The notes under the pieces are model-generated. The model was not told the origin of the DNA and ran no database searches. It was given only the letters and a program-made list of their open reading frames with translations. The position numbers and the translations under genes were made by a program. From Blautia hansenii DSM 20583 (GTDB lineage Bacteria; Bacillota; Clostridia; Lachnospirales; Lachnospiraceae), in NCBI RefSeq assembly GCF_002222595.2, contig NZ_CP022413.2:1504001-1568000 (forward strand): a stretch of 64,000 bases of DNA, in the 5' to 3' direction. Every line of letters starts with the position of its first letter. The stretch's first letter is position 1. Shown one piece after another: positions 35,409-43,762 of this stretch.

Positions 35409-36449
35409 TTACTTTCTGATACTCTTTCTATTCCTCCCCTGTCTTATAGCCTTGGATGCTTTTTCTTCACCGATTTGATATTTTATTTTATCCTCTTCAT
35501 CGCCAAATTTCTCCATCAGCAGCATCCGGATTTCGTCTACATGTTCCATTTTTTCATAAAAATCCTTTTTGCCAAACTTACTGTTATTTAGATATTCCCT
35601 AGCTATTTCAGTATTTTTTCTATACCACGGAATTCCCGCAACGTTGCCTCCTAAAATTCCTGCTTTTTTCCATAAATACCCATATAGTTCCGTGCTTCTT
35701 TCATAATATAGGTCAGACAAAATAATTTCTCCTACTTCTCCATCCACGTACATCAATTTAATTTGTGAATGCATATGATTAGGGGATGTCCTCAATCCAA
35801 AATCTATTGCCACCACCATCTTTTTGTGCAACAGCAGTCCACCAATCCAGAACCAATTTCTACTTTCTTTTACGTATGGATAGATGGACATTTCTTTAAA
35901 TTTCTCTATTCCCTGAAAATCCTCATCCCCCAGCATTTTATTCAGTTCTGTTTTGCTAAGCACATCTCCGATGTGAGGAAGGCAACGATATTTGGGACTT
36001 ACATACTTTCTCATAGGTGAAAATGTAGCAATTGTAGTGATTATAAAAATGATGTAGCCAAACAATGTCTTAGAATCTGTTTCTTGCTCAGAACAATAAA
36101 ATATCGTACTTATCAATACTGTAAACAAACAGATATTCCACAACAGAAAAGCAATAAATTTCTTTAATGGATACCACTTTTTCCACTCTATTCGTAATAG
36201 CACGTTCTTTGGTTTTCCATACTTTTCTTTGGTTGAGGCATGCTCCTCATGTGGTCTATACAACACTCTGTAAAAGGCATTTCCGAGTATCATAAACAGG
36301 ATTCCTAGTGTCGATAATAATGATCTCCCTAATATGTATTGATTCCCTAATCCTATACGTATATAAACCCATTGTGAACATATTACTCCAAATATAAGCA
36401 ACTGCATTCCTACAATAACTAATATCGCTCCTACTTTTCGTTTCACCAT
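35409..36449 (-). CDS. Multi-helix membrane protein, family A distant copy
   Basis: 346 residues. It has two extra N-terminal helices (about 8-28, 43-60), then the family motif RIEWKKWYPLKKFIAFLLWN with two more helices, and SPMRKYVSPKYRCLPHIGDV in the loop, matching CPMIKYIRISYHCMPYFNRI of copy 1. The C-terminal domain is more divergent. GAGGAGGGG precedes ATG 36449. It lies 12 bp downstream of the family B lipoprotein gene. Function unknown. Confidence 0.65.
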   Translation of the reverse strand: MVKRKVGAILVIVGMQLLIFGVICSQWVYIRIGLGNQYILGRSLLSTLGILFMILGNAFYRVLYRPHEEHASTKEKYGKPKNVLLRIEWKKWYPLKKFIAFLLWNICLFTVLISTIFYCSEQETDSKTLFGYIIFIITTIATFSPMRKYVSPKYRCLPHIGDVLSKTELNKMLGDEDFQGIEKFKEMSIYPYVKESRNWFWIGGLLLHKKMVVAIDFGLRTSPNHMHSQIKLMYVDGEVGEIILSDLYYERSTELYGYLWKKAGILGGNVAGIPWYRKNTEIAREYLNNSKFGKKDFYEKMEHVDEIRMLLMEKFGDEEDKIKYQIGEEKASKAIRQGRNRKSIRK

Positions 36450-36461
36450 ACCCCTCCTCTT

Positions 36462-37205
36462 TCATTCAGGATTTGTTTCATTATGCTGATTTTGTTTTTT
36501 CCATTCTTTGTAATTTTTTAGTGTTTCTTGCTGACTTTTGACATCATCCATTTCTTCCAAAATAACTTCTATATCTGGTTTTATGTGTTGGTCAGGCAAC
36601 GAATAGAAAATAAGATCCTCATCATTTACATATACGGAAATATCAAAATTCAAATCACTTTTTACAATTTCTTGCATGATATCAGAAATCTCTTTTGCGT
36701 ATTCTTCATCCGTTTTTCTATCATTAAGATATAGATATACTTCTATTTCATACTCTCTTTTTTCCAAGTATTCTTCTATACTTTCCTTACCATTCCATTT
36801 TGTGGTAGTTGTATGACCTTGTATTTCAAATTGATAATCTTTTACAAAATCCTTATCCTGAAATAAAGGATCTGCAAGTGATTTTAACTGTTCTGAAAAA
36901 TAATGGGCGTGATAATCATCTTTAAAATATCCCGTATTTCGTGCATATACGGTAGCTGTTTTAGATGAATTTTCTTTACTGACCACTTCTGCAATCACCC
37001 AATTCAAACCGATTTTTTCTTCTTTGTAGGTCTTTACTTTTGTAATAACAAATTCTTCTTTATATTTATCTTTTAATTTCGCTAACACATATTTCTGTGC
37101 CTCTTCACTGGAATGAAAATCACAGGAATAACGGTTACAGCCGTTGAGAAGTCCTAAGCAGAACACACTTGTTATCATACCTAATATAAGTTTTTTATAT
37201 CGCAT
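36462..37205 (-). CDS. Family B lipoprotein, copy 2
   Basis: 247 residues from ATG 37205 (MRYKKLILGMITSVFCLGLL), lipobox LNGC. The mature part, DFHSSEEAQKYVLAKLKDKY ... VKTYKEEKIGLNWVIAEVVS, is closely similar throughout to 41671-42408, so both are full paralogues. Both end in a polar tail KEWKKQNQHNE. An anchored surface protein; role unknown. It is flanked by family A membrane genes on both sides (28 and 12 bp). Confidence 0.75.
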   Translation of the reverse strand: MRYKKLILGMITSVFCLGLLNGCNRYSCDFHSSEEAQKYVLAKLKDKYKEEFVITKVKTYKEEKIGLNWVIAEVVSKENSSKTATVYARNTGYFKDDYHAHYFSEQLKSLADPLFQDKDFVKDYQFEIQGHTTTTKWNGKESIEEYLEKREYEIEVYLYLNDRKTDEEYAKEISDIMQEIVKSDLNFDISVYVNDEDLIFYSLPDQHIKPDIEVILEEMDDVKSQQETLKNYKEWKKQNQHNETNPE

Positions 37206-37233
37206 ATGAACCACCTCTATGTGATTGAATTCT

Positions 37234-38007
37234 TTACTGTTTTCTCTCCTCTATATTTTGTTTTTTGCACCATTTTTTTATATGGTACGGTAATATTTCC
37301 ATATATATTTTCCTATATTTTTCTGGTTCCTTTATCATTTCTATGAGAAGTTCACGATCATCTAAGTTCATCTCTTCTTTCAATACTTGAAATTGTTTTG
37401 AAAAAATATCTGTTACCTCTTCTTCAGATTTTCCTAAAACCTCAGTTGATACAATCCCCAAATTATGCCAGAAATATTTCCTCAGTAAAGATATTTTTTC
37501 TACAGATAAATCCGTCTTTAAATCCACCTTAACAATATCCCCGGTCATATAAATAAATACCATAGGTGTCGTTGCTCTTCCTATTAAGCTAGACGTTACT
37601 CTTGGATACCCAATAATAAGAAGATTTTTAGCAATCAGTTTCCCTTTTGCACAAATCCAATGTTCACTTAATTTAATATCACAATTCGTAATATTACTGT
37701 CTTTCTTCGATATCTTTTCAAATACTTCTCCTTCAAGTAACTTTTCAAGCTCCACTTTTTGTAACTTGGAATTTAAACCAGGAACACAGTGATATGTTGT
37801 AAGCACATATTTTTTAATTGGAGAAAAGAATACGACACCCCCTATTCCAAAAAGTATTCCAACCAATAAATTCTTCACATCATTGTCAGAAATAAATATA
37901 ATGATTCCTGCCACACATAAAAAGCATCCGAACAGCCATATCATTACAAGTAGTATTTTTTTAATGGGATACATTCCTTTCCATTCCAATACTTTAATTG
38001 GGTTCAT
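37234..38007 (-). CDS. Two-helix membrane protein, family A copy 2
   Basis: 257 residues, start MNPIKVLEWKGMYPIKKILL with GGGAG upstream. It aligns end to end with 30609-31385: the YPIKK start, two transmembrane helices (about 17-35, 43-60), LSEHWICAKGKLIAKNLLII, TTPMVFIYMTGDIVKVDLK and a C-terminus PEKYRKIYMEILPYHIKKWC. Retention of two copies 6 kb apart with similar neighbours suggests block duplication. Confidence 0.7.
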   Translation of the reverse strand: MNPIKVLEWKGMYPIKKILLVMIWLFGCFLCVAGIIIFISDNDVKNLLVGILFGIGGVVFFSPIKKYVLTTYHCVPGLNSKLQKVELEKLLEGEVFEKISKKDSNITNCDIKLSEHWICAKGKLIAKNLLIIGYPRVTSSLIGRATTPMVFIYMTGDIVKVDLKTDLSVEKISLLRKYFWHNLGIVSTEVLGKSEEEVTDIFSKQFQVLKEEMNLDDRELLIEMIKEPEKYRKIYMEILPYHIKKWCKKQNIEERKQ

Positions 38008-38009
38008 AT

Positions 38010-38609
38010 CTAATCTCCCTTCTTTCTAGTATATGCTTGATATAATTTTGCTCGTAAAACTGGTCTTGTTGCCGCAGCCATAGCGGATAAAGCAATCATG
38101 CTGACTAAAAATAGTACCAAAACCATAACCAAATTCGTCAGGTAAAAGATCCACAATATTACCACGGAAATCAAAGTCCATAGATATATGATCATTTTTT
38201 GCGTTTTTAAATCCTTTTGCCCTTTCTGCAGCAATTCATCAGATAGGATATACGGCACTTCTACTCCCTCATTTTTTATCTTTTTTGCTATGTCATTTTC
38301 AAAAAATAATAAACCAATGTAACCGATACTAAGGCACAAAAAAGCGATAAAATGTTTCAAGCAACTATTTTGAGCCAATACCATATAAACCTTAGCATTT
38401 AATAAATATCCCAAATACAACGTAACCAAAATACATAATTGATATTTTAAGGAAAATGAAAATTTTTTCCCTGTTTTATATCGTATTATTTTTTCTTCTT
38501 TATTGTCATAATATAAAACAGCGTACTCATTTTCCCTGCATACCTGAATATATCTATTTCGTTCCAAAAAGAACATCTCCCTCTCTGTTTGAAAACTCAT
38601 TTCAAACAT
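38010..38609 (-). CDS. Four-helix membrane protein of unknown function
   Basis: 199 residues. Charged N-terminus with a beta-like stretch (YAVLYYDNKEEKIIRYKTGK), then four hydrophobic helices (about 51-69, 88-104, 140-158, 163-181). It resembles the proteins at 38602-39167 and 40424-40990 in having a short sensor-like strand region before the membrane helices. It overlaps the upstream gene by 8 bp and lies 2 bp from the next, so it is in a tight operon. Confidence 0.6.
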   Translation of the reverse strand: MFEMSFQTEREMFFLERNRYIQVCRENEYAVLYYDNKEEKIIRYKTGKKFSFSLKYQLCILVTLYLGYLLNAKVYMVLAQNSCLKHFIAFLCLSIGYIGLLFFENDIAKKIKNEGVEVPYILSDELLQKGQKDLKTQKMIIYLWTLISVVILWIFYLTNLVMVLVLFLVSMIALSAMAAATRPVLRAKLYQAYTRKKGD

Positions 38610-39167
38610 TACTTGTCCGTAAACATTTTTTTACTTTTGCCACTTCCATAAATTCTCCGTAATGGAAAAAGATAACCCCTATTATTCCACCTAATAAAAC
38701 CAGAAACATCCCAGTAAGATGAGCTGTCTGTATTATAAGAATCATCCCAATAAGAAAAATAAGCAAACCTATAAAGGCAATAAAACCTAACGCCCTTCTG
38801 TTCCATTTCCCCAGCGTGTATAGCTTTAATACCTCCTCTTTTTCCATAGGAATTCCCATTGTGTGTTCCTCTATGTATTGGTACTTTTCTATGAATGATT
38901 TTTTCACTTTTTTATCAATCAGAACTAATATTCCAATTACCAGAAACAACAGCAGCATCCTACCATTTTTAGGTAATATACACGTTGAGATACCTGCTCT
39001 AAAAGTATTGCTAATATCCCACCTGAGATGAAAACAAATGGAATACCTCTTGTATTTTGTTTTGCATAATATGTTGAAAGACAGATTTTATATACTTTCT
39101 GAGATTGTAAATCAAAATAATATTCATCTGTTCTTTTATCATTATTTTTATAACATAATTTTAGCAT
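38602..39167 (-). pseudogene. Membrane protein gene with probable frameshift
   Basis: The 5' frame (39167-38937, MLKLCYKNNDKRTDEYYFDL ... VSQRVYYL) and the 3' frame (from about 38958, LLLFLVIGILVLIDKK ... ) overlap. Adding one base near 38970 gives a continuous helix (YLPKNGRMLLLFLVIG). The restored product would be about 188 residues, the size of the similar protein at 40424-40990. Either a decayed gene or a sequencing error in a short run of A; the 3' frame alone has an ATG and could be expressed. Confidence 0.55.
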
Positions 39168-39322
39168 TCTACTCTCCTAGCACTACCACTTCCTATTATT
39201 CAATAACGAGTTTCAATTATAAATCAATGAACAAGATCAAAGGGATAATACCCTGAAAAATTCTTCCTTTTTCAATTTATCACACATCATGAATCACCTT
39301 CTTTATGACCAACGGCTGATTT

Positions 39323-39787
39323 TTAGTTTTTACAAGCCTTTTGAATCATCTGGCAAACTCTCTCTACATTCTCTTTTTGTCCTTGAATATCAGAACCGAT
39401 TGCATTATTCATAAGGGAGATTTTTAATTTGTTTTTTTCGAAATATACCGTTACAACTTTTCTTCCCGGCAAGAGTCCACCCTTCACTTCTGCTTTTGTG
39501 ATACATTCCATTGGAATAGATATTCTGTTTTTAATATTACGAACGTCTACAGAGTCAACAACAACAAAATTCAAATGTTGCTCTGTAACACCTATATAAC
39601 AGTAAGCATTACTTAATGCTCCTAATGCAGCAGCTCCACCTCCTACTATCGCAGAGAGTCCTCCGATTGCTGCATAAGTTTTGGAATCAGCCATTAAAAC
39701 TCCCCAAAGTTTGCATAGATACTCTTCCTTTTCATTTAAAATAGAGTCTAACATTTCATTTTTATCTTTTTCATTCATTGTGATCAT
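39323..39787 (-). CDS. PH-like-domain protein of unknown function
   Basis: 154 residues from ATG 39787 (MITMNEKDKNEMLDSILNEK), GGAGG 7 bases upstream. A helical start, a Gly/Ala-rich segment (AAIGGLSAIVGGGAAALGAL, about 40-60) that could insert in membrane, then strands typical of bacterial PH (DUF304-like) domains: YCYIGVTEQHLNFVVVD ... RISIPMECITKAEVKGGLLP ... KVVTVYFEKNKLKISL. Function unknown. Confidence 0.55.
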   Translation of the reverse strand: MITMNEKDKNEMLDSILNEKEEYLCKLWGVLMADSKTYAAIGGLSAIVGGGAAALGALSNAYCYIGVTEQHLNFVVVDSVDVRNIKNRISIPMECITKAEVKGGLLPGRKVVTVYFEKNKLKISLMNNAIGSDIQGQKENVERVCQMIQKACKN

Positions 39788-39842
39788 AATCATTCCTCCA
39801 AAATATTTTTCACTTGTTATTAAAAATCATCTTTCCTGCAAT

Positions 39843-40424
39843 TTATACAAATGACGCAAACACGTCTAACAGAATCAAAAGAATTATGAGGCACATTCCC
39901 CCCAAAACACAGATTGTTGTTTTGACCAAATGCTTTTCCTTTATTGTCAGTATCATCATGGAAAGCACATCAAACGAAAAAAGAAATTGGCATATACCGG
40001 ACAGAATCGCCACTATTTTTGAGTATTTTCCTTCTTTACACGACTTTATGATATATGCAAGTGCATAGGGAGATGCTCCCAACAAAATTCCATAACCAAA
40101 AATCAAAAAGACAATCGTTACAAGTCCAAGCAATGCCATTAACGGTAATGGAAATAATGCCGCAACCGTTACGCCGATCGTAATGCTACCTCCAATCAAA
40201 TAAAACGGAATCAAGCCATATTTAATAATCAACGTACAGTTTAACAGTGTTTTTCTTGTCCACTTTCTTCCTACGGTTAATACAGTAATCAAATTAACAA
40301 CTCCCATAATAAACGGTAAAAGAATTGAAAGAATCTTCAATTCCATTACATGATCAAATAAACCGGGTAAAAGAAAAAATGTATAAGATACAATTACATA
40401 TAAAGTTGGAATTAAATATGCCAT
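39843..40424 (-). CDS. Polytopic membrane protein (about five helices)
   Basis: 193 residues, mostly hydrophobic, starting MAYLIPTLYVIVSYTFFLLP. GAGAGGAG overlaps the end of the upstream gene (TAATG-type one-base overlap at 40424). No recognised family. It probably forms a pair with the product of 40424-40990. Confidence 0.6.
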   Translation of the reverse strand: MAYLIPTLYVIVSYTFFLLPGLFDHVMELKILSILLPFIMGVVNLITVLTVGRKWTRKTLLNCTLIIKYGLIPFYLIGGSITIGVTVAALFPLPLMALLGLVTIVFLIFGYGILLGASPYALAYIIKSCKEGKYSKIVAILSGICQFLFSFDVLSMMILTIKEKHLVKTTICVLGGMCLIILLILLDVFASFV

Positions 40425-40990
40425 TACCTTTCTCCTCTCAGTATTCTACTTGCAATTTTCCATCCCTTTATGGGATGATTTCCTATAAAAGCGATTGTCA
40501 GTAAAATTGTCAACAAGCACATCAATGAATTTAAAAAAGCATATACCAAAACGGATGGAACAACCCATATCATTAGGAAATGAGAGGCTGCACATATCCC
40601 AACCATGACAAGAATCAGAAAAATGTATGTAAAAAAATATCTGTGATTCTGTTTTGCCATTGCCTGCTTTTCTTTTAGTCCACAGGGATAGATTCTTACA
40701 TTTTTTTCAATTTTTCTTTTTGCACGTTTTAGCATATATCCAGCGATAAGTACGCCTAATGCAACTCCGATCCCCACAGAAATCCAATACAACAGATTTG
40801 CATCAAAAGAAATTGGCTTTTCTATTTTCCTTACAAACGCATATATCACAAGTGAAATTCCAGCAATGATTCCAACAGAAAGCCCGTTCCCACCTTTGCT
40901 TTGCTCAAGAATGAACATTTCTCCGGTCTGTTCCTCATAATAATAACTGTTCATTGACTTTGATTCTGTGTAAATCCGTATATATTTCAT
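40424..40990 (-). CDS. Four-helix membrane protein of unknown function
   Basis: 188 residues from ATG 40990 (MKYIRIYTESKSMNSYYYEE), GGAGTG upstream. The strand-rich start YYYEEQTGEMFILEQSKGGN is followed by helices near 40-58, 67-85, 120-140 and 150-170. The layout resembles 38602-39167. It is translationally coupled to the next gene by a one-base overlap. Confidence 0.6.
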   Translation of the reverse strand: MKYIRIYTESKSMNSYYYEEQTGEMFILEQSKGGNGLSVGIIAGISLVIYAFVRKIEKPISFDANLLYWISVGIGVALGVLIAGYMLKRAKRKIEKNVRIYPCGLKEKQAMAKQNHRYFFTYIFLILVMVGICAASHFLMIWVVPSVLVYAFLNSLMCLLTILLTIAFIGNHPIKGWKIASRILRGER

Positions 40991-41095
40991 CAAAATAGCA
41001 CTCCTTTTCTTTGTCGATAATTTATAATAGAATTATATATTATCAGATATTTCTTGTATATATTTTTTTTACACATGACATCATAAAAATTTTTA

Positions 41096-41128
41096 TGCAA
41101 AAAGCAGCCTGATCAACAACCAGACTGC
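41096..41128 (-). terminator. Terminator after the gene at 41266
   Basis: On the minus strand, GCAGTCTGGT pairs (with G-U) with ATCAGGCTGC across a 5-nt loop and continues into TTTTT. Confidence 0.65.
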
Positions 41129-41265
41129 CTATCCATTTATTCAAATTTTGTCTACATAATTTATACGCTTTTTCAGATTTAATGTTTAGCAACGCTAGGA
41201 ATATTGGATTGTACATTAGTCCTACAACATTTATGAGACCATTATATGTGGAGACATAATTAAAT

Positions 41266-41607
41266 TTATAACCAACCATATGCCTGCAAATATTTATCTG
41301 GTATTCGTAATCTTATCTGCTCATCTACATTTTTCCAAAATGCAGCAAAATCACAATCATTATCCCACTCTCTATCATTTGGTAACGCAATAGCATCATC
41401 TCCACACACTATATTACATCCAAAATGCCCTCTATCATAATTGAATACAAGCACAAAATAATTATATATCGTACATTTTATACTAAACATTTTATATGGC
41501 TCATCTGTAAGATTAAAAAGAGTTATATTATTTATCTTTTCATTAAATGTTTCCTTGGCTGTTCTAATTATATCTCTTGCTATTTCATTTGATTTATTTC
41601 TCTGCAT
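41266..41607 (-). CDS. Small immunity-type protein, unassigned
   Basis: 113 residues, start MQRNKSNEIARDIIRTAKET with GGAGG upstream. Strands FNYDRGHFGCNIVCGDDAIA and the acidic, Trp-rich end NDREWDNDCDFAAFWKNVDE are reminiscent of Imm-type proteins that cap nucleases. No confident family. It is the last gene of its sub-transcript, followed by a terminator. Confidence 0.55.
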   Translation of the reverse strand: MQRNKSNEIARDIIRTAKETFNEKINNITLFNLTDEPYKMFSIKCTIYNYFVLVFNYDRGHFGCNIVCGDDAIALPNDREWDNDCDFAAFWKNVDEQIRLRIPDKYLQAYGWL

Positions 41608-41670
41608 ACCAAAATCCTCCTTCTTCTCTTAAATACAAATAATCACCATTTTTTTTAAATATTTCCACTC

Positions 41671-42408
41671 TTAATCTTTTGCATTATTTTGATTTTGTTT
41701 TTTCCACTCTTTGTAATCTTCTTTTGTTTCTTGTAAACTTCTCACATCTTCCATTTTTTCTAAAATCACTTCTACATCTGGTTGACTGTGCTGTTCTGGT
41801 AGAGAATAGAAAATAATGTTATCATCATTTGTATATACTGAAATATTTAAAACCAAATTACTTTCTACAATTTCCTGCATGATATGGGAAATTTCTTCTG
41901 CATATTCCTCGTCTGTTTTTCCATCATTAAGATATATGCTTGTTTCTATTTCATATTCTCTTTTTTTCAGATATTCTTCTACACTTTCCTTACCATTCCA
42001 TTCTGTCGTTGTTGTATGCCCTTGTACTTCAAGTTGATAATTTCTTATGAAAGGCTTATCTTGAAATAAAGGAGTTGCAAGTTCTTCTATTTCATCAGAA
42101 TAGTAATAAACATGATAACCATCCTTAAAAAGACCAGTATTTCGTGCATATACAGTAGAAGTTTGAGAAGAATTTTCTTTACTAGAAACTTCTACGCTAA
42201 TCCAATTCAATCCAATTTTTTCTTCTTTGTACTTCTTCACTTCTTTAATGGTAAATTCTTCATTGTATTTGTCCTTTAATTTTGCTAATACATATTTTTG
42301 TGCTTCTTCACTTGAATTAAAATCATGAGAATAACCACCACAACCACTTAACAGCCCTAAACCAAGCACACTTGCTATAATACTCAATACAATTTTTTTA
42401 TATCGCAT
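41671..42408 (-). CDS. Family B lipoprotein, copy 1
   Basis: 245 residues from ATG 42408 (MRYKKIVLSIIASVLGLGLL), lipobox LSGC. The mature domain DFNSSEEAQKYVLAKLKDKY ... TIKEVKKYKEEKIGLNWISV ... TTTEWNGKESVEEYLKKREY closely matches 36462-37205 all the way, while the leader DNA is closest to that of 33984-34796. Mixed ancestry implies recombination in the leader. Predicted surface anchored; role unknown. Confidence 0.75.
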   Translation of the reverse strand: MRYKKIVLSIIASVLGLGLLSGCGGYSHDFNSSEEAQKYVLAKLKDKYNEEFTIKEVKKYKEEKIGLNWISVEVSSKENSSQTSTVYARNTGLFKDGYHVYYYSDEIEELATPLFQDKPFIRNYQLEVQGHTTTTEWNGKESVEEYLKKREYEIETSIYLNDGKTDEEYAEEISHIMQEIVESNLVLNISVYTNDDNIIFYSLPEQHSQPDVEVILEKMEDVRSLQETKEDYKEWKKQNQNNAKD

Positions 42409-42441
42409 AATTGCCACCTCAATGTGATTTTATGATTTAAC
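42353..42441. repeat. 89-bp leader/5'-flank repeat, copy B
   Basis: Near identical to 34741-34829 in the same orientation, 7.6 kb apart. Recombination between copies would delete or swap the intervening genes. Confidence 0.8.
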
Positions 42442-42481
42442 ATAGTTCTATAAACTGGTAGTTGTAGTTTAAATTTTATTT

Positions 42482-42820
42482 TCAAATTATGGACTGTTCA
42501 ATAAATGCTTTTACTGCATATACATCTTTTAATTCTTCATATCGAGGAAATCCATCAGAATTATACTTTGAGTAAGTCAAATGAAAAATATAGTAGATGT
42601 CCGCATTCCTTCCGTTGTCAGTAACATATAACACATCATCATTAGATTCACACTTTGCTACTGCCCAAATTCTTTTGTCATATAAGAAGTGATCTTCCCC
42701 AATTTCATTTTTCAATTCAGTAACAAACATTCCATCAGCCTGTGTTAACGGAAGCATATACCAGTTAAAATCTTCACCATATTTATCATATAAATCACTA
42801 AAAACTTCTTCTATTGTCAT
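42482..42820 (-). CDS. Small acidic immunity-type protein
   Basis: 112 residues from ATG 42820 (MTIEEVFSDLYDKYGEDFNW). It contains strands AVAKCESNDDVLYVTDNGRN and a C-terminal helix DVYAVKAFIEQSI. The acidic, single-domain form is typical of immunity proteins. No specific Imm family recognised. Confidence 0.55.
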   Translation of the reverse strand: MTIEEVFSDLYDKYGEDFNWYMLPLTQADGMFVTELKNEIGEDHFLYDKRIWAVAKCESNDDVLYVTDNGRNADIYYIFHLTYSKYNSDGFPRYEELKDVYAVKAFIEQSII

Positions 42821-42845
42821 TATCAATTCTACCTTAAATTCTAAG

Positions 42846-43175
42846 TTATAAGTCAGTCAAAAAAATTTTTGAAATACCTTTTTTCTGAAGTTTGTATTTT
42901 TGAACTTGGGATAATGGAATTTCAAATGCTGTGCTTGTCTTTGGAAATTTATTGTTCAATATATCATCATAGAGAACGGTAATAAATTTCCTCCATTCTT
43001 TTAAGTCAGTTGTCTTTGTTGAATCGTCTAAGAAAGCATAACCATCACTTAAATAAAATATCTCTAATGCTAGTGCTAAATCACAACTGGGGGCAGCAAG
43101 TATTTGTTTTGGAATTTCAAATCCGTCATCCCAGTTGTATTCATTTAGCTTACTTCTCAAATCATTATATACCAT
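42846..43175 (-). CDS. DUF4274-like protein
   Basis: 109 residues from ATG 43175 (MVYNDLRSKLNEYNWDDGFE), GGGAG 9 bases upstream. The core WDDGFEIPKQILAAPSCDLALALEIFYL matches the DUF4274 pattern ('W-DG-P..I..ph-CD..TAL.iF...'), a domain associated with toxin-immunity loci. It lies 27 bp downstream of another small array gene. Confidence 0.7.
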   Translation of the reverse strand: MVYNDLRSKLNEYNWDDGFEIPKQILAAPSCDLALALEIFYLSDGYAFLDDSTKTTDLKEWRKFITVLYDDILNNKFPKTSTAFEIPLSQVQKYKLQKKGISKIFLTDL

Positions 43176-43202
43176 TTTTATATCTCCCAAATTCAAAGTT
43201 GT

Positions 43203-43409
43203 CTATTCATTTTTCGTAACAGCATCAACGATTTCTTGATATTCTTCATCTGTTAATACTTTCGCCCATAATCCATAGTGAACTTCATCAAATTCTTCAT
43301 AAAATATAGGATCATTCGACTGGGTAATAGGAAATAATGCATGTCTATCTTCGCCCATCACACGATAGGGGGCAAGATTGCATAAAAAGCCTTTGTAATA
43401 TATTTTCAC
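43203..43409 (-). CDS. Small array protein, intact copy of the pseudogene at 32976
   Basis: 68 residues from a GTG at 43409 (product VKIYYKGFLCNLAPYRVMGE), chosen because GTGGAGG sits 8 bases upstream and the paralogue starts at the same codon. It contains the conserved Trp (GLWAKVLTDEEYQEIVDAV) whose codon is a stop in the paralogue. Function unknown. First gene of the minus-strand array. Confidence 0.65.
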   Translation of the reverse strand: MKIYYKGFLCNLAPYRVMGEDRHALFPITQSNDPIFYEEFDEVHYGLWAKVLTDEEYQEIVDAVTKNE

Positions 43410-43639
43410 TTCATATTCCTCCACATACAATTTGGATTTGTTTTATAATATTATACTTTATCCACATAAAGAATGGAAGAATTTTTCTTGCTCCGCAGCC
43501 TAATAGAACGCTATTTTTTTATACTTATAGTCCCCTTCATTCATTTCTCTGATGTATTATTTACCCAGTCAATACATATACTACCCTAGAACCTTATAAT
43601 CCTTTGTAAATCTCCTGTGGAAGATTCCTTCGGAAACAG

Positions 43640-43668
43640 TTGACATTTTTACATTGGTTTGTTATATT
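43640..43668 (+). promoter_or_regulatory. Promoter of the abiF leader RNA
   Basis: TTGACA (43640-43645) and TATATT (43663-43668) with a 17-bp spacer. Transcription would begin near 43675. Confidence 0.8.
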
Positions 43669-43672
43669 AGGT

Positions 43673-43745
43673 TCAGTGATCGTGTTGCGGAAACTTGCGA
43701 AGCCCGTAACCGGGGGAGAGCCTGCGGGTCTCTCCCTCTTTTGCT
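43673..43745 (+). ncRNA. abiF-associated structured leader RNA
   Basis: The predicted transcript folds into GTTGCGG/CCGTAAC (43684-43690 with 43704-43710; one G-U) enclosing a CTTGCGAAG hairpin. A GGGAGAG/CTCTCCC stem (43714-43720 with 43730-43736) and a T-rich tail follow, 25 bp before the abi start. Structured RNAs upstream of abiF-type genes are known (abiF RNA motif) and act as antitoxin-like partners in related Abi systems. Structure and context support the call; the covariance model was not run. Confidence 0.7.
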
Positions 43746-43762
43746 ATATAGAGGTGAATACT

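Noticed and set aside
41043..41279. 78-residue minus-strand ORF
   Set aside because: No ribosome-binding site, overlaps the end of the upstream gene, and its middle is the terminator hairpin 41096-41128.
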